Assembly (NCBI GenBank): GCA_033060915.1 | Contig: CM065394.1 | Span: 20,953,501 to 21,017,500, forward strand | Direction: 5' to 3' | Source of the DNA: Euryodendron excelsum | Taxonomy: Eukaryota > Streptophyta > Magnoliopsida > Ericales > Pentaphylacaceae | Length of the DNA: 64,000 nt | In this document: positions 25,561 to 35,851 of the stretch, one piece after another | How the letters are laid out: each line of letters begins with the position of its first letter | Numbering within the stretch: position 1 is the stretch's first letter | Made by a program: the position numbers and the translations under genes | The notes under the pieces: model-generated | What the model was told of the DNA's origin: nothing | Seen by the model: the letters and a program-made list of their open reading frames with translations, nothing else | The model's database searches: none

Positions 25561-26163
25561 ATGATATGCACAATGCAGTTTGGGGTCGTGAACATACAAG
25601 GTTAAGGCTTCACCACATAATCAAGGGGGCCGGGCCCACGTGGTCTCTGGTTAGACTAGAAGAAAGCCCCCGACACGGTGACTCTCCAATAGCCCAATCC
25701 TACACATGGACCGGGAATCCTCTTGTTTCAAGCATGCAAAGAAAGGGGGGGAAAGAGATGGGGGATTAAAATAGAGAAAACCCAAGTGGGTTGGAGAGAG
25801 AAGAGAGAGGGGGAAGTGCGAAAATTTAAATAGGGAGCCTACCTCGTATCTTGTTTATTTTGCGCGCCGTGTTGTCTTCGATCTTCGGTCTTCGGTCTTT
25901 GTCTTGATCTTCACCTTCAGTCTTCAAGAGTTGTCTTCAAGTCTTGGATTGCAACTCTTCAAGCCTTCAAAGGATGGTTGAAGGCCAATGTATGAGTGTA
26001 TGGGGGTGTGTATGAGTGTATAGGAGGCTAGGGTTTGTGTAGGGTGGCTAGGGTTTGGAAAACCTAGGGAAGCTAGGGTTTTGAGGTGCTCGAGCTCTGT
26101 ATATCGAATTATATGATTTTTAGGTTGAGTTTGCGGATCTTCTTCACGTTGAATGTGGCTCTG

Positions 26164-26285
26164 TATTTATAGAGGTTGGATAACACTGGCGCCTGTTGCA
26201 GTGGCGCCAAGCCAAAGTTTACACTAGCGCCACTAGGAGTGGCACCAGGCCATTTTTTGGGTTGGCGCCACTAGTAGTGGCGCCA
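26164..26285 (-). promoter_or_regulatory. Core promoter of solo LTR C: TATA box and three palindromes
   Basis: TATAAATA (minus) lies at 26164-26171. Upstream on that strand is a cluster of three GGCGCC palindromes: imperfect at about 26187-26212 and 26222-26247, and perfect at 26263-26285. The copy number differs from A (one) and B (two to three). Confidence 0.72.
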
Positions 26286-27079
26286 GCCATTTAGGAAATG
26301 TTTAAGGTCGGCAAGCAACGTATCTTTGACTAGATTTGGGCACCTGTACTAGTGACTACCATGCAATTTTTAGCCTGGCTTCACTAGGAGTGGCTCTAGA
26401 AAGTCCGGAAATGATTTGGAGGAACCGGGAATAACCTGGAAGGCCAGAAAGGAGCAGGAACACTTAAAATAGTGTCTTAGAGATATTTGACTTGAGAAGT
26501 GAGGATAAGATGTGTCGGAAAGGTTGACTGAGCCTTTAGGGGCAAAACGGTCAATCGGACCTGGAAACTGCTGGGACAGACTCGAATTGTCCCGAAAGAA
26601 CACTTGGGATCTGAAAACATTATTCAGAATGTTCCCAGAGGTTGCTGGTTTGATTCCCAGAGCCCGCGTGGTTGGAAAAGGAAACCGGCCCACCAGGGGC
26701 AAAACGGTCATTTTGTACCGGGTAGGCCGGAACTGACTCGGAATGATCCGGACAGGTAAAGGAAGGTTGAGAATACTATAAAAAGTATTCTCAGGACATT
26801 ACCGGTTTGATACCCAGAGCTGGTGCAGTTTTCAGGGTGTTCGGATGCCTAGGGGCAAAATGGTCATTTTGACCGGAAAGTATCGGAAAAGGTCCAAAGG
26901 ACAGTTTGGTCATTTTTCACCAAAGTGGGTTAACAGACACTGGTGTTGACCTGGGTTTTGAGTGTTTTCTCCACTCTAACGGCGATCGTCATGACACAGG
27001 GGTTTGTTGCCAATTCCCTATATTGACCTATTTATGAGTATTTCCGCTACTCTAACAGTTTTGTGAGTAGTTTCGCTAC

Positions 27080-27372
27080 TCAGACCGTCTCGAAGAATAA
27101 ACTGTCTCGAGAGAGGGATTAGAAAGGGGACTTATCACCTCCGAAGAGACGTGCCTGGATTGGAACTGTCTCGAGGAATAAACTGTCTCGAGAGTGGGAT
27201 TGGAAAGGGGACTTATCGTCTCCGAAGAGACGTGCCTGAATTGGAACCGTCTCGAGGAATAAACTGTCTCGAGAGTGGAATTGGAAAGGGGACTTATCGT
27301 CTCTGAAGAGACGTGCCTGAATTGGAATCGTCTCGAGGAATAAACTGTCTCGAGAGAGGGATTGGAATCGGA
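27080..27372 (-). repeat. U3 tandem array of solo LTR C (75-76 bp, about four copies)
   Basis: The modules AACTGTCTCGAGAG, GGAAAGGGGACTTATCGTCT and AGAGACGTGCCTG recur near 27103, 27179, 27255 and 27340. Confidence 0.85.
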
Positions 27373-27569
27373 AAGGAAAGGACAATGCCCTTAAGGGCAT
27401 TTTGGTCACTTTGCCTCTATTTAGGCCTGACAGGCCCGCGAAGCGATGGAAAGACGGGATTTGGACCTAGAGAATTGGTTTTGATTGGAATATGCCCACA
27501 ATGACTTAAAAACAAGTCTGGACAGAGTGTAGACTGCCAAGCGGTCAAAAATGGGGTGCTTACAATATT

Positions 27570-27960
27570 ACCTCGGAAGAACTCCCCTGATCAATCAAAA
27601 TCCTCTTGAGATCGTACTCCCCCACACACAATGTCATAACTAGTGCGTCGTTATGGGGTACTTGGACCCCCACCAAGTCGTCATCGGTGAAGGTTATAGC
27701 CCCGCTTTCATTGTCAATCTTAGTTCTTGTTGTTGGGGCCTGCACCTGTATCACTTCTCTCAGGTGTGCAGCCTGTTCTATCTATGCTCAATATTTATTC
27801 GGGTCAACTTCCATCGAATTGGCTGAGCTATGCAGTACTGTTATTACTCTGTGTTGCTCCGTCCAAGCTTCTTTTTGCGGTGCATCCCTCGGTTTGGCCT
27901 GCTCTTCCTGTTTCGTTTTGTCATGGTCTATAAATTGGCTAAGGTGCCCAGCCTTCACTT
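27570..27960 (-). pseudogene. Protease N-terminal part, Tat element 1
   Basis: The minus strand reads AITFTDDDLVGVQVPHNDAL, then LKRILIDQGSSSEVIL, which holds the catalytic aspartate of a retroviral-type aspartic protease (the usual family motif is D-x-GSS-x-D-I-L). Solo LTR C interrupts it directly downstream. Confidence 0.83.
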
Positions 27961-29540
27961 AATCCTCTAGGTGATTCTTGAAGTGTCTACATTTTTGTCA
28001 TGTGGCCCCTTTCCTTACGATACAAGCAGAACTTCTTAGGGTCCCTGGTGATAGAATTCCCTCCCATCTTTGGTGGCCATTTGAAATAGGGCTTATCTCT
28101 TATCTGGGATAAAATCTTGTAGATCGAATCATTGAACATCGTGTTTATGTCTTCCAAGGTTCTCTTGCCCCTGCCATTGGGTTCCTACCGTCGAGGTTTT
28201 TTGGCCTTGCAGGACTCTTTCTTTCTTGATTTCTCACTGACCTTCTTTTGATTCGGTGGTATAAGGTCTTCTTCAACCCTTGAATATTGCTCAATTCGCT
28301 CCATGAGCTCAGGCATTCTGAGCGCTGGTCATTTGGTCAAGGATGGCCTCAAATAATGCTCCCTGGGTAAGCCAATTTTGAACCGTGCAACGGCGAGTTG
28401 TTCACTGTAGTCTTCAATCTTGTCGTAGGCCTCCCAGTAACGCCTAGCATATTGTTGTAGTCCTTCGTCCTCTTTCTTCTGTGGAGCTAATAGGTAGTCC
28501 ACCTCCCTTGGCTGCTTGCTATTAGCAATAAATCGTGTTGTAAATAGCTCAGCCACTTATTTCTAGCTCCCCATTGATCTCAAGGGTAGCTTGGTAAACC
28601 AACGAAGTGCTGATTCGCTTAAGCTGGATGGAAAAAGTTTGCACATCAAAGACTCATCTCCACTCTATAGAGCCATCATCTGCTTATAGTGTCGTATATG
28701 ACTAATGGGATCAGACTTCCCATCATAAGGAGTAAATCTCAGGGGTGTGAACTCCCTGGGAGTTCAGCACCTCTCTAGTCCTTCTGTGAACAAAGAGGAT
28801 GTGATTTGCTCCAAGGCCTTTCTCACCACATTCTGAGCTGTTCTTGCTTTGGGCTATACAGCTCTTTTCTCTAATTGGTCATTAGGCCATCGATTTAGGT
28901 CCTCCCGACCTGCATTCGGGTCAGCTCAATCTCTCCCCATCGATGACTGACCTCTCCATGGCGGATGACCCTCTCTGCTTGTCCTCTTATGATGGCTAGT
29001 ACTGGAGCATGGCTACGAGGCTGCCTAATAGAGGGGACGCTGGTGCTCCGTGAATTTGACCTTTTCTCCGACGTCTGAGCCGACCTTTAGATCTCCCTTG
29101 ATTCCTATTTTTACCCTCATGCCGACTTCTCTGTCTAGTAGCATCCTCCTTCGCGGCTCTTAACTGCTCTTCCAATTTGCTAATCTTCTGGTCACGCTTC
29201 CTTAATTCCTTCTCTGGAACCCTAGGGCTTGAGTACCTTCGAGGGGGATCACTAAAATGTGAATGGTTTCTCCAACTGTTACCTGGGCAGAGAGGATTCT
29301 GGCTTATAGTTTGGGGTCCCCTATACTGATAGTCTTCCTCGGTGTCTAGGAGATCAGAAGCTGGGTAATGAATTTCTGGCTATAGGTGTCAATCCCTCCA
29401 ACCTGGGTAATACGTTGACTGGTCCTACTATTTCGACGAAATTTTCCCCTCTAAAGAGGGATGGCTTCAAACATCTTGGCTTTCAGGAATCTCATGGCTA
29501 TTAAGTACTATTCTTCCTCTAAGGTTGCTTGTACTCATCT
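27961..29540 (-). pseudogene. gag of Tat element 1
   Basis: From the right, a charged region (PPRRYSSPRVPEKELRKR, then KISKLEEQLRAAKEDATRQR) predicts a coiled coil. The capsid-like retrotrans_gag part at 28329-28556 reads ELFTTRFIANSKQPREVDYL..LQQYARRYWEAYDKIEDY..FKIGLP. A degraded knuckle KKFCLYRKERGHM at about 27990-28030 corresponds to CRFHRDHGYDTED of element 2. Stops and shifts occur throughout. Confidence 0.85.
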
Positions 29541-29555
29541 TCTTAGCTTGGTCTT

Positions 29556-29571
29556 CTCATAGACGGTGCCA
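29556..29571 (-). promoter_or_regulatory. Primer binding site of Tat element 1
   Basis: TGGCACCGTCTATGAG directly abuts the 5' LTR end at 29572. Element 2 has the related (T)AGCGCCGTCTGTGGG. The priming tRNA is not determined. Confidence 0.7.
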
Positions 29572-30049
29572 AATTATAAGTGAAATTTTTAGAAAGGCTT
29601 GATCTGCTCTGCGAACCAACTTGACGAGTTCCAAGCAATCTATAAGAGAAGCAAACAATGAGAATGTGTCAACCCTCTTTAGGCCAATGGCACTTTGATT
29701 ATTAAGTCAAACCAACTTAACTTTAACGAACTCAATGAAAAGTGTTCTCAATACTAACTCAAGTGAACGTACTTTGCTTTTTAGTGGTACGATATTTTTA
29801 TAGGCTTCGGAGGCCTCATTCCTTATGGGAATGGTATTCATTCTCCTTCTAGGAGTCTATCACTTTTAGATTATTTGAAGATGGATTTAGTCTTATCCTT
29901 AGGTGTCCTAGTCCAGGTTGGCTTGGGACTCCTACCCATTAGGCTTGCCTGTTGAACACTTTGGGCTCAATTTAATTTGCTGGGCCTATCCATTTTTGAT
30001 CGAGCCTAAAATATTTATTAACTAGGCTTTCTGATATATTTGGCCCACA
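29572..30049 (-). repeat. 5' LTR of Tat element 1
   Basis: The length, 478 bp, is identical to the 3' LTR. On the minus strand it begins TGTGGGCCAAAT; its end has decayed from AACA to AATT next to the primer binding site. Confidence 0.9.
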
Positions 30050-30467
30050 AATATTTCCTTTTTAAAAAATATTAAATAACAAAAAAACATAGATATTATA
30101 TATGTACTCATAAATGTATTGTATGTATGAAATTTCAAGTTGACCGGGCTTGAAATACTCTTCCCAAGGCCGGTCCACAATTACATCTAGGCCAAAAAAA
30201 AAAAAAAATCCAAGCCTGGCCCTCTACTTGTGATCACAAACTCTATAAATAAGCAGGCCATTGTCCAAACCTACCTTGCACATCTTGGATTGTTATTCAA
30301 TCAACATCGATTAATGGGGTTGTGTTTTGTGGTTTTGGGCAATATAATTTTGTGGCATCAATACAAACCTTATAAATATTATAACGTATTTGATTTGGAA
30401 AGTTATAATGATAAATAATTTAAAAAAACTATTTTATGCGATGACTATAGAGTACAAAGTTAGAAAC
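30050..30467. other. Gene-free spacer between two Tat elements
   Basis: AT-rich, with a poly-A run at 30187-30200 and GGCC-rich words (CGGGCTTG, GGCCGGTCC) at 30140-30180 reminiscent of 2230-2360. No gene seen. Confidence 0.6.
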
Positions 30468-31020
30468 TGGTGATGATGTTTTCCCGACCAGACCAGGGAC
30501 CGTATGATCTGACCAGCACCAACCAGACCACGTCTTCCCACGTCATCTGGCCTTTATCCAACTAAGTCCCTCGACCTTGTTTATAGGACCCACGCCTGAT
30601 ATCAGACACTCTAGCGCACACTTGGGGCGTGGGCGTGGCGTGGCGTGGCGTGTACAAGCAACAATCGTCATACCTCTGACACCATTCTGACACACGCCAC
30701 CATATAGTGTAGAAAAGACCCACTCAAGTGCCCTATCACAGCTCTGACCCTCCAACGAGAGGCCACCAAGTGGAGAGGCCACCTACTACTCCCATGCAAA
30801 CATACAAAGCAAAACGGCCAACTTCACCAGGTACGCATACGAAAAACCCTAGCAAAATAAACACTCCAAGCAATATCATTCTCTGAAATCTAACTTGAAC
30901 ACCGGAGGGCCTTTGGCTGCCACTGCACCGGTAGGTTTAGTGCAGGATATCGCCGATCAACCGATAGGAGAGCCTGTCTCAGTCTTGGGGGCAAGATACC
31001 ACGAGTTAGCTGCATCATCA
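30468..31020 (+). repeat. 5' LTR of Tat element 2
   Basis: It starts TGGTGATGATG and ends CATCATCA (553 bp). Compared with the 3' LTR it lacks a block of about 65 bp (present at 38895-38965). A GTGGC microrepeat is at 30635-30655. The TATA-like site has decayed to CATATAG (about 30699). Confidence 0.92.
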
Positions 31021-31040
31021 ACTAGCGCCGTCTGTGGGAA
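31021..31040 (+). promoter_or_regulatory. Primer binding site of Tat element 2
   Basis: TAGCGCCGTCTGTGGG starts two bases after the LTR. The usual form in the lineage is TGGCGCCGTCTGTGGG, so the second base has mutated. Confidence 0.72.
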
Positions 31041-31110
31041 ATGACTATTCTTGTGGCTTTTCATGGTCTTGACTAGGTCTGGGATTAGCACTCACCCAAA
31101 AGGAAGCTCG

Positions 31111-32483
31111 ATGGCAGATTCAAGCATGGAGAAGATAGCCGCCCTGGAGAAGACGGTGGCTGACATGATGGCCAACATACAATAACTAGCTCGTCAAAAT
31201 GCAGAGTTACTTCAACGAGCTCCAGTTCCTCCAGCAGAGATTCCACCGCTGCCTAACTTGCTGGCGGCAGAACAAGAAGACCAGGAGGTCGACAAGGATC
31301 CTTCCATTCCCCCCAACGGCAACGAGAACGGCAATGGAGGAAGGGTTGAGGACACTCTCCTCTGCCGTGAGCCCCACATCGAAGAAGCGCAAACCAGCCA
31401 TGTCATCCCGTCGAGAACAGAGATGGTAGGTGATAAACCAAAAAGTTCTCATGCGTGGGATGAACAACTGAGGGCCATGCAAGCCCAAATGGCAAGAGTT
31501 TTGGCCATTGTGGAAGCCAAAGCCCCAAACACCGTGGACGCACTCATGGTAGAACGGCGTCACCATTCACACAGAAGGTGATGGACTACCTACTCCCCCC
31601 AAAGTTCAAAATGCTGACTGTGGATGCGTTCAATGGGTCTAGAGACCCAGTGGACCACTTGGAGACGTTCAGGGCACTCATGCATCTGCAGGCAGTGCCG
31701 AACGAGATCATGTGCAAAGCATTCCCAGTCACGTTGAAAGGTTTGGCACAAACCTAGTTCAACAAGATCAAACCAACGACGGTCTCCACCTTTAAAGAAC
31801 TCAGCAAGCTTGTTGTGAGCCACTACATTGGGGCCCAAAGGCAAAGAAGGCTTGTAGCATACCTGTTGACCGTGAGGCAGAAGAAGGAGGAGACGCTACG
31901 AGAGTATATGGGGAGGCTCAACCAGGAAACTCTGGTCGTGGATGACATGGACGACAAGGTGGTCATCACAGCATTCATGAGCGGCTTAAGAAGTAGGAAA
32001 CTCCTCTTCTCCTTATCGAAGAGGCCACCCTAAGACATAGCCGAATAGAATCTTCGAGCCCAGAAGCACATGAACGCAGAAGATGCCAAGAGCGCAAGGC
32101 GAGACAATGACGAAGGGAGTAGCTCGTGTGTAGATAAGAAGGGGTCGGGTGGAACCTCAAACGAGGAAAGGGAGACAAAAGCGAGCAGGGCCAACAACCG
32201 GGCAAGAAGCCAAAGAGAAGAACAACGAGAGCACTATTGCGGGTTAGACCAAACGTTCACCCCGCTCACGACGAAGTTGAAGGACGTATTGATGGAGATA
32301 CGGGATGACCCAGACCTGAAATGGCCTGAGCATCAGAAGACACCCTCGACCATGAGGAACAGAAGGAGATACTGCCGGTTCCATCGAGATCACGGCTATG
32401 ACACGGAGGACTATATTGACCTGAAGCAGCAGATCGAGGATCTGATCAAACAAGGCAGACTGAATCGATATGTAGCTGGCTGA
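31111..32483 (+). pseudogene. gag of Tat element 2
   Basis: It starts MADSSMEKIAALEKTVADMM at 31111 (coiled-coil start). It continues through an acidic linker (31258-31550), then in a shifted frame VMDYLLPPKFKMLTVDAFNG and DPVDHLETFRALMHLQ, the retrotrans_gag core. At 31815-32033 are LREYMGRLNQETLVVDDM and a basic C-terminal part. It ends with a knuckle-like RRYCRFHRDHGYDTEDY..LKQQIEDLIKQG. Stops occur near 31185, 31757 and 32031 and a frameshift near 31560. In an intact element this would be the virus-like-particle protein. Confidence 0.88.
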
Positions 32484-32499
32484 AACTGAAGACGGGGGG

Positions 32500-33197
32500 A
32501 CCGACGTAATCTGGTACTAGCTGAAACAACCACCCAACCCATTGGAGAGATAAGGGTTATTGCAGGAGGATTTGCCGGAGGAGGAGAGTCCTCTTCAGCA
32601 CACAAGAAGCATGTTCGGGAGATCCGAACCGAGGCAGAAGTGATGCTGGTCGTGGCGGCCAGCAAGAAGATGAAGAACGAAGGCCTTGTGATCACCTTCA
32701 CGGAAGAAGAAGCTATCGAGCTACGCCAACCACATGACGACCCTTTGGTCATCTCGGCGGTGATCTCCAACTTCAAAACTTGGAAAATCTTGATTGACAG
32801 CGGAAGCTCAGCAGACATCCTATTTAGGGGGGCCTTCGAGAAGATACAGACCGGCAAGGAAAAGTTACAGCCAGTCAACTCTCCGTTGGTCGACTTTATA
32901 GGAGACCGGGTGGTCCCTCTCAGGTCCATCACTTTACCAGTGACCCATGAGGAGGAACCACACCGGGCAACAAAAATGGTCTACTTCTTGGTCGTGGACT
33001 GCCTACCTGCATACAACGCCATCATTAGACGAACTGCTCTGAAACAATTCAAGGCAGTCACTTCCATATACCATCTCCGGATCAAATTCCTGACCGACTC
33101 TGGGGTTGAATGCGCCAGGGGCGACCAGAAAGAGGCACAAGAATGTTACATAACTTCCCTGAAAAGGGAACCCAACAGAGAGACCCTGGTTATCTAA
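32500..33197 (+). pseudogene. Aspartic protease region of Tat element 2
   Basis: The longest frame, 32640-33197 (185 codons), reads NEGLVITFTEEEAIELRQPH, then WKILIDSGSSADILFRGAF, with the intact catalytic motif D-S-G-S-S. It ends PAYNAIIRRTALKQFKAVTS, the block expected after the protease in Tat polyproteins. The frame upstream (32484-32639) is shifted relative to gag, and a stop at 33195 separates it from RT. The core of the domain appears intact. Confidence 0.85.
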
Positions 33198-34014
33198 GAG
33201 CTCAAACCAAGGGACGAAGACGAGGTTAGGAGGGGCGAGCCAGCAGAGGAGCTAGAAGAAGTACCAGTCGGCGCTCAAGAGCAGAACGAAACAGTGAAGA
33301 TTGGGGTTGCCGCACCGGAGAAGTTGAAGCAGCAGCTGCGAAGGTTCCTAAGGGATAATGTTAACGTGTTCGCCTGGTCTTACAAGGATATACCTGGTAT
33401 TGATGCATGAGTAGCAGCTCATTACTTTAACATTGACCCTAAGGCCGGGTCGGTAAAGCAAAAGAGAAGGAACTTTGCACCGAACAGAAATGATGCAGTT
33501 GCTGAGGAAGCGGAGAAGCTAGTGCAAGCGAAGTTCATAAGAGAAGTGCATTACCCCACTTGGCTCTCCAACGACGTCATGGTAAAGAAGTCCAATGGGA
33601 AATGGCGAATGTGCGTTGACTTCACTGACCTGAATAAAGCGTGCCCAAAGGACAATTTTCCCCTGCCAATCATCGACCTCCTCGTCGACTCTACCGCAGG
33701 GTATGAAATGCTAACTTTTATAGATGCTTTTTTAGGATACAACCAGATCCAGATGGCCGAGCGCAACCAGGAGCATACGGCCTTCATTACAGACCGGGGG
33801 CTCTATTGCTACAATGTTATATCGCTCGGACTGAAGAATGGTAGAGCAACATACCAACGGCTAGTCAACCTCATGTTCAAATCACATATTGAGCGTAATG
33901 TCAAAGTTTACGTGGACGACATGCTGGTGAAGAGCAAGGAAGCTGCCAACCATCTACAGGACCTCGAAAAGACATTTCGAACATTGCACAAGTACTAGAT
34001 GAAGCTCAACAAAA
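33198..34014 (+). pseudogene. Reverse transcriptase, Tat element 2, truncated
   Basis: It contains FAWSYKDIPGIDA, then from 33522 KFIREVHYPTWLSNDVMVKK, GKWRMCVDFTDLNKACPKDNF, LTFIDAFLGYNQIQM, ISLGLKNGRATYQRL (usual family form MPFGLKN) and the catalytic YVDDM near 33910-33924. After LHKY-stop-MKLN at about 34013 the thumb, connection and both RNase H modules are absent; the next residues already belong to the integrase leader. Stops at 33410 and 33996. Confidence 0.9.
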
Positions 34015-35129
34015 AGGGGCACACCATGCCGCTGCTCCGCTGCGCCAATGAGGAAGAGGCAAACTACATCATGAGGGAGGTTCACGAAGGGGTGTGTGGA
34101 AACCACTCTAGTGGTCGGTCCCTCACCAAAAAGATTCTATGAATAGCCTATTATTGACCCACCATGGAGAAAAATGCCCAGGAATTTATCAAGAATTCTG
34201 ACAAGTGTCAACGATTCGCCAACATTCCGAAGCTGCCCTCTCATGAGCTAACCCCGATCCAGACCCCTTGGCCCTTCGCCCAATGGGGGATCGACATCGT
34301 GGGACTGTTACCGCTCGGCAAAGGGCAGAGGAAGTTCGCTGTTGTGGCTATCGACTACTTCACCAAGTGGGCGGAGGCAGAAGCTCTACCGATGATCACT
34401 GAAGAGAAAATGAAGAAGTTTCTATGGTAGAATATCATTTGCAGGTTCAGAATCCCTCGGACCATCATCATGGACAACGGAAAGCAGTTCGAAGGTAGAC
34501 AGTTCAACCAGTTATGCACTGACTTGGGGATCAGCCATCACGCTTCATCCCCTGAGCATCCTCAAGCCAACGGCCAAGTCGAAGTTACCAACAGATCCCT
34601 CTTGAAGATACTCAAGATGAAATTGGAGAAGTCCAAAGGCCTATGGGCGGAAGAACTCCCTAACATCCTTTGAGCCTATAGAACAACGGAGAGAGTGTCC
34701 ACGGGGTAGACGCCGTTCTTGCTTACCTTTGGCACCGAAGTCGTCATTCCAGTAGAGATCAGCCTCCCGAGCCCGAGGACGACGCAGTTTGACCCCGTAG
34801 CCAACAATGAAGCCATGAATGTGGATCTAGATCTATTGGAGGAAAAGAAGCTACAGGCAGCTATGAGGGTGACATCCTACCAGTAGAAGATGTGCCAATA
34901 CCATAACTCTAGAGTCCGACCTAAAGATTTCTCAACTGGAGATCTTGTTTTGAAAAGGGTCAACCAATCTACCAAAGATCCGAGGGAAGAAAAGCTCGGG
35001 CCCAATTGGGAAGGCCCATACGAGGTGATCAATAATACCAGGAAGGGGACCTACAAACTGAAGAACCAGGCGAGCAAAGAACTTTCACACCCATGGCATG
35101 CAGAACACTTGAGAAAGTACTACTTTTGA
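34015..35129 (+). pseudogene. Integrase, Tat element 2
   Basis: The frame resumes with TMPLLRCANEEEANYIMREV..HEGVCGNHSSGRS and DKCQRF (HHCC zinc-binding domain). The catalytic core follows: WGIDIVGLLP and IDYFTKWAEAE (first D), MDNGKQFEG (second D) and SPEHPQANGQVEVTNRSLL (catalytic E). The C-terminal barrel KLGPNWEGPYEVINNTRKGTY and the end HPWHAEHLRKYYF-stop at 35129 are clear. Five or so stops interrupt it. All three catalytic acidic residues are present. Confidence 0.92.
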
Positions 35130-35194
35130 AAGTCTTCTTGTTGTAATCCAATAGACTAGCAATGAAAAGGACCGTTCAACAATTGTCTACTTGC

Positions 35195-35645
35195 ATGGAA
35201 TCGACGTAGAATCTGCTCAATCCTCGTGTTGAGCAGAGCCAAACAGCCTTTATGGCAATGGCATAGAATATGCTCGGTCCACGTGCCAAACAGAGCTAGA
35301 CGGCCTTTATAGCAATGGCATAGAATCTACTCGGTCCACGTGCTGAGCAGAGCCAAACGGCCTTATTGGCAATGGCATAGAATCTGCTCGGTCCATGTGC
35401 CGAGTAGAGCCAGACGGCCTTATTGGCAATGGCATAGAATCTTCTCGGTCCACGTGGCCGAGTCAAGCCAGAGGGCCTTTATGGCAATGGCATAGAATCT
35501 GCTCGGTCCATGTGCCGAGTAGAGCCTGACAGCCTTATTGGCAATGGCATGGAATCTGCTCGATCCACTTACCGAGTAGAGCTAGACGGCCTTTATGACA
35601 ATGGCATAGAATCTGCTCAGTCCACGTAACCAAGCAGAGCCAAAT
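35195..35645. repeat. 57-58 bp minisatellite in the 3' region of Tat element 2
   Basis: GGCAATGGCATAGAATCTGC recurs near 35253, 35311, 35368, 35424, 35482, 35539 and 35597. Each unit also carries CTCGGTCCACGTGCCGAGTA and GAGCCAGACGGCCTT. It sits between the integrase stop and the antisense ORF, at the same place as the unrelated array 5905-6530 in element 1. Confidence 0.9.
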
Positions 35646-35851
35646 ACAGAATGCAACAACAGTACCTAACATTAGCATTCAACCGCATATAACGCAAAGA
35701 ATTCTACAAAAGTTTTTTCAGCAAAGTATTCTACGAGAGAAGAAGTTTTCATTGAAATAAAAAATAGTACAAGGGCAAAACACCCCTTTACCCAAAAATA
35801 AAAAATAAAATAACCAACAAAGCAAAACAACCAAGGGAGCTCAGACTACAT

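Larger units (their letters stand above)
22874..27564 (-). mobile_element. Giant solo LTR, copy C (4691 bp, inverted)
   Basis: On the plus strand it reads TGTCGCGCCC..GGTGCTTACA, the reverse complement of copies A and B, with perfect ATATT duplications at 22869-22873 and 27565-27569. It interrupts the protease of Tat element 1. The TATA box (minus strand) is at 26164-26171. No coding domain. Confidence 0.92.
2486..30049 (-). mobile_element. Tat-clade Ty3/gypsy retrotransposon 1, broken and heavily nested
   Basis: Two 478-bp LTRs (2486-2963 and 29572-30049) bound this element. Reading right to left on the minus strand it has primer binding site, gag, protease, RT, RNase H, a second (archaeal-like) RNase H, integrase, tandem repeats, an antisense ORF and the 3' LTR. 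The dual RNase H and the antisense ORF between pol and 3' LTR are hallmarks of the plant Tat lineage. The two LTRs differ at many sites, mostly transitions (roughly 15-20% by eye in the first 110 bases), so the insertion is old. Of 27.6 kb, about 17.2 kb is four later solo-LTR insertions, leaving about 10 kb of original element. I could not find a clean target-site duplication (ATAAA versus AATAT next to the ends). Confidence 0.93.

Noticed and set aside
32411..32932. A 173-codon minus-strand open frame
   Set aside because: It is the mirror of gag/protease of Tat element 2, where the plus strand contains CRFHRDHGYDTED and IDSGSSADIL.
35195..35645. Regular repeats considered as a CRISPR array
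   Set aside because: The units are contiguous and vary along their whole length, with no constant repeat and unique spacer; the context is a plant retrotransposon.
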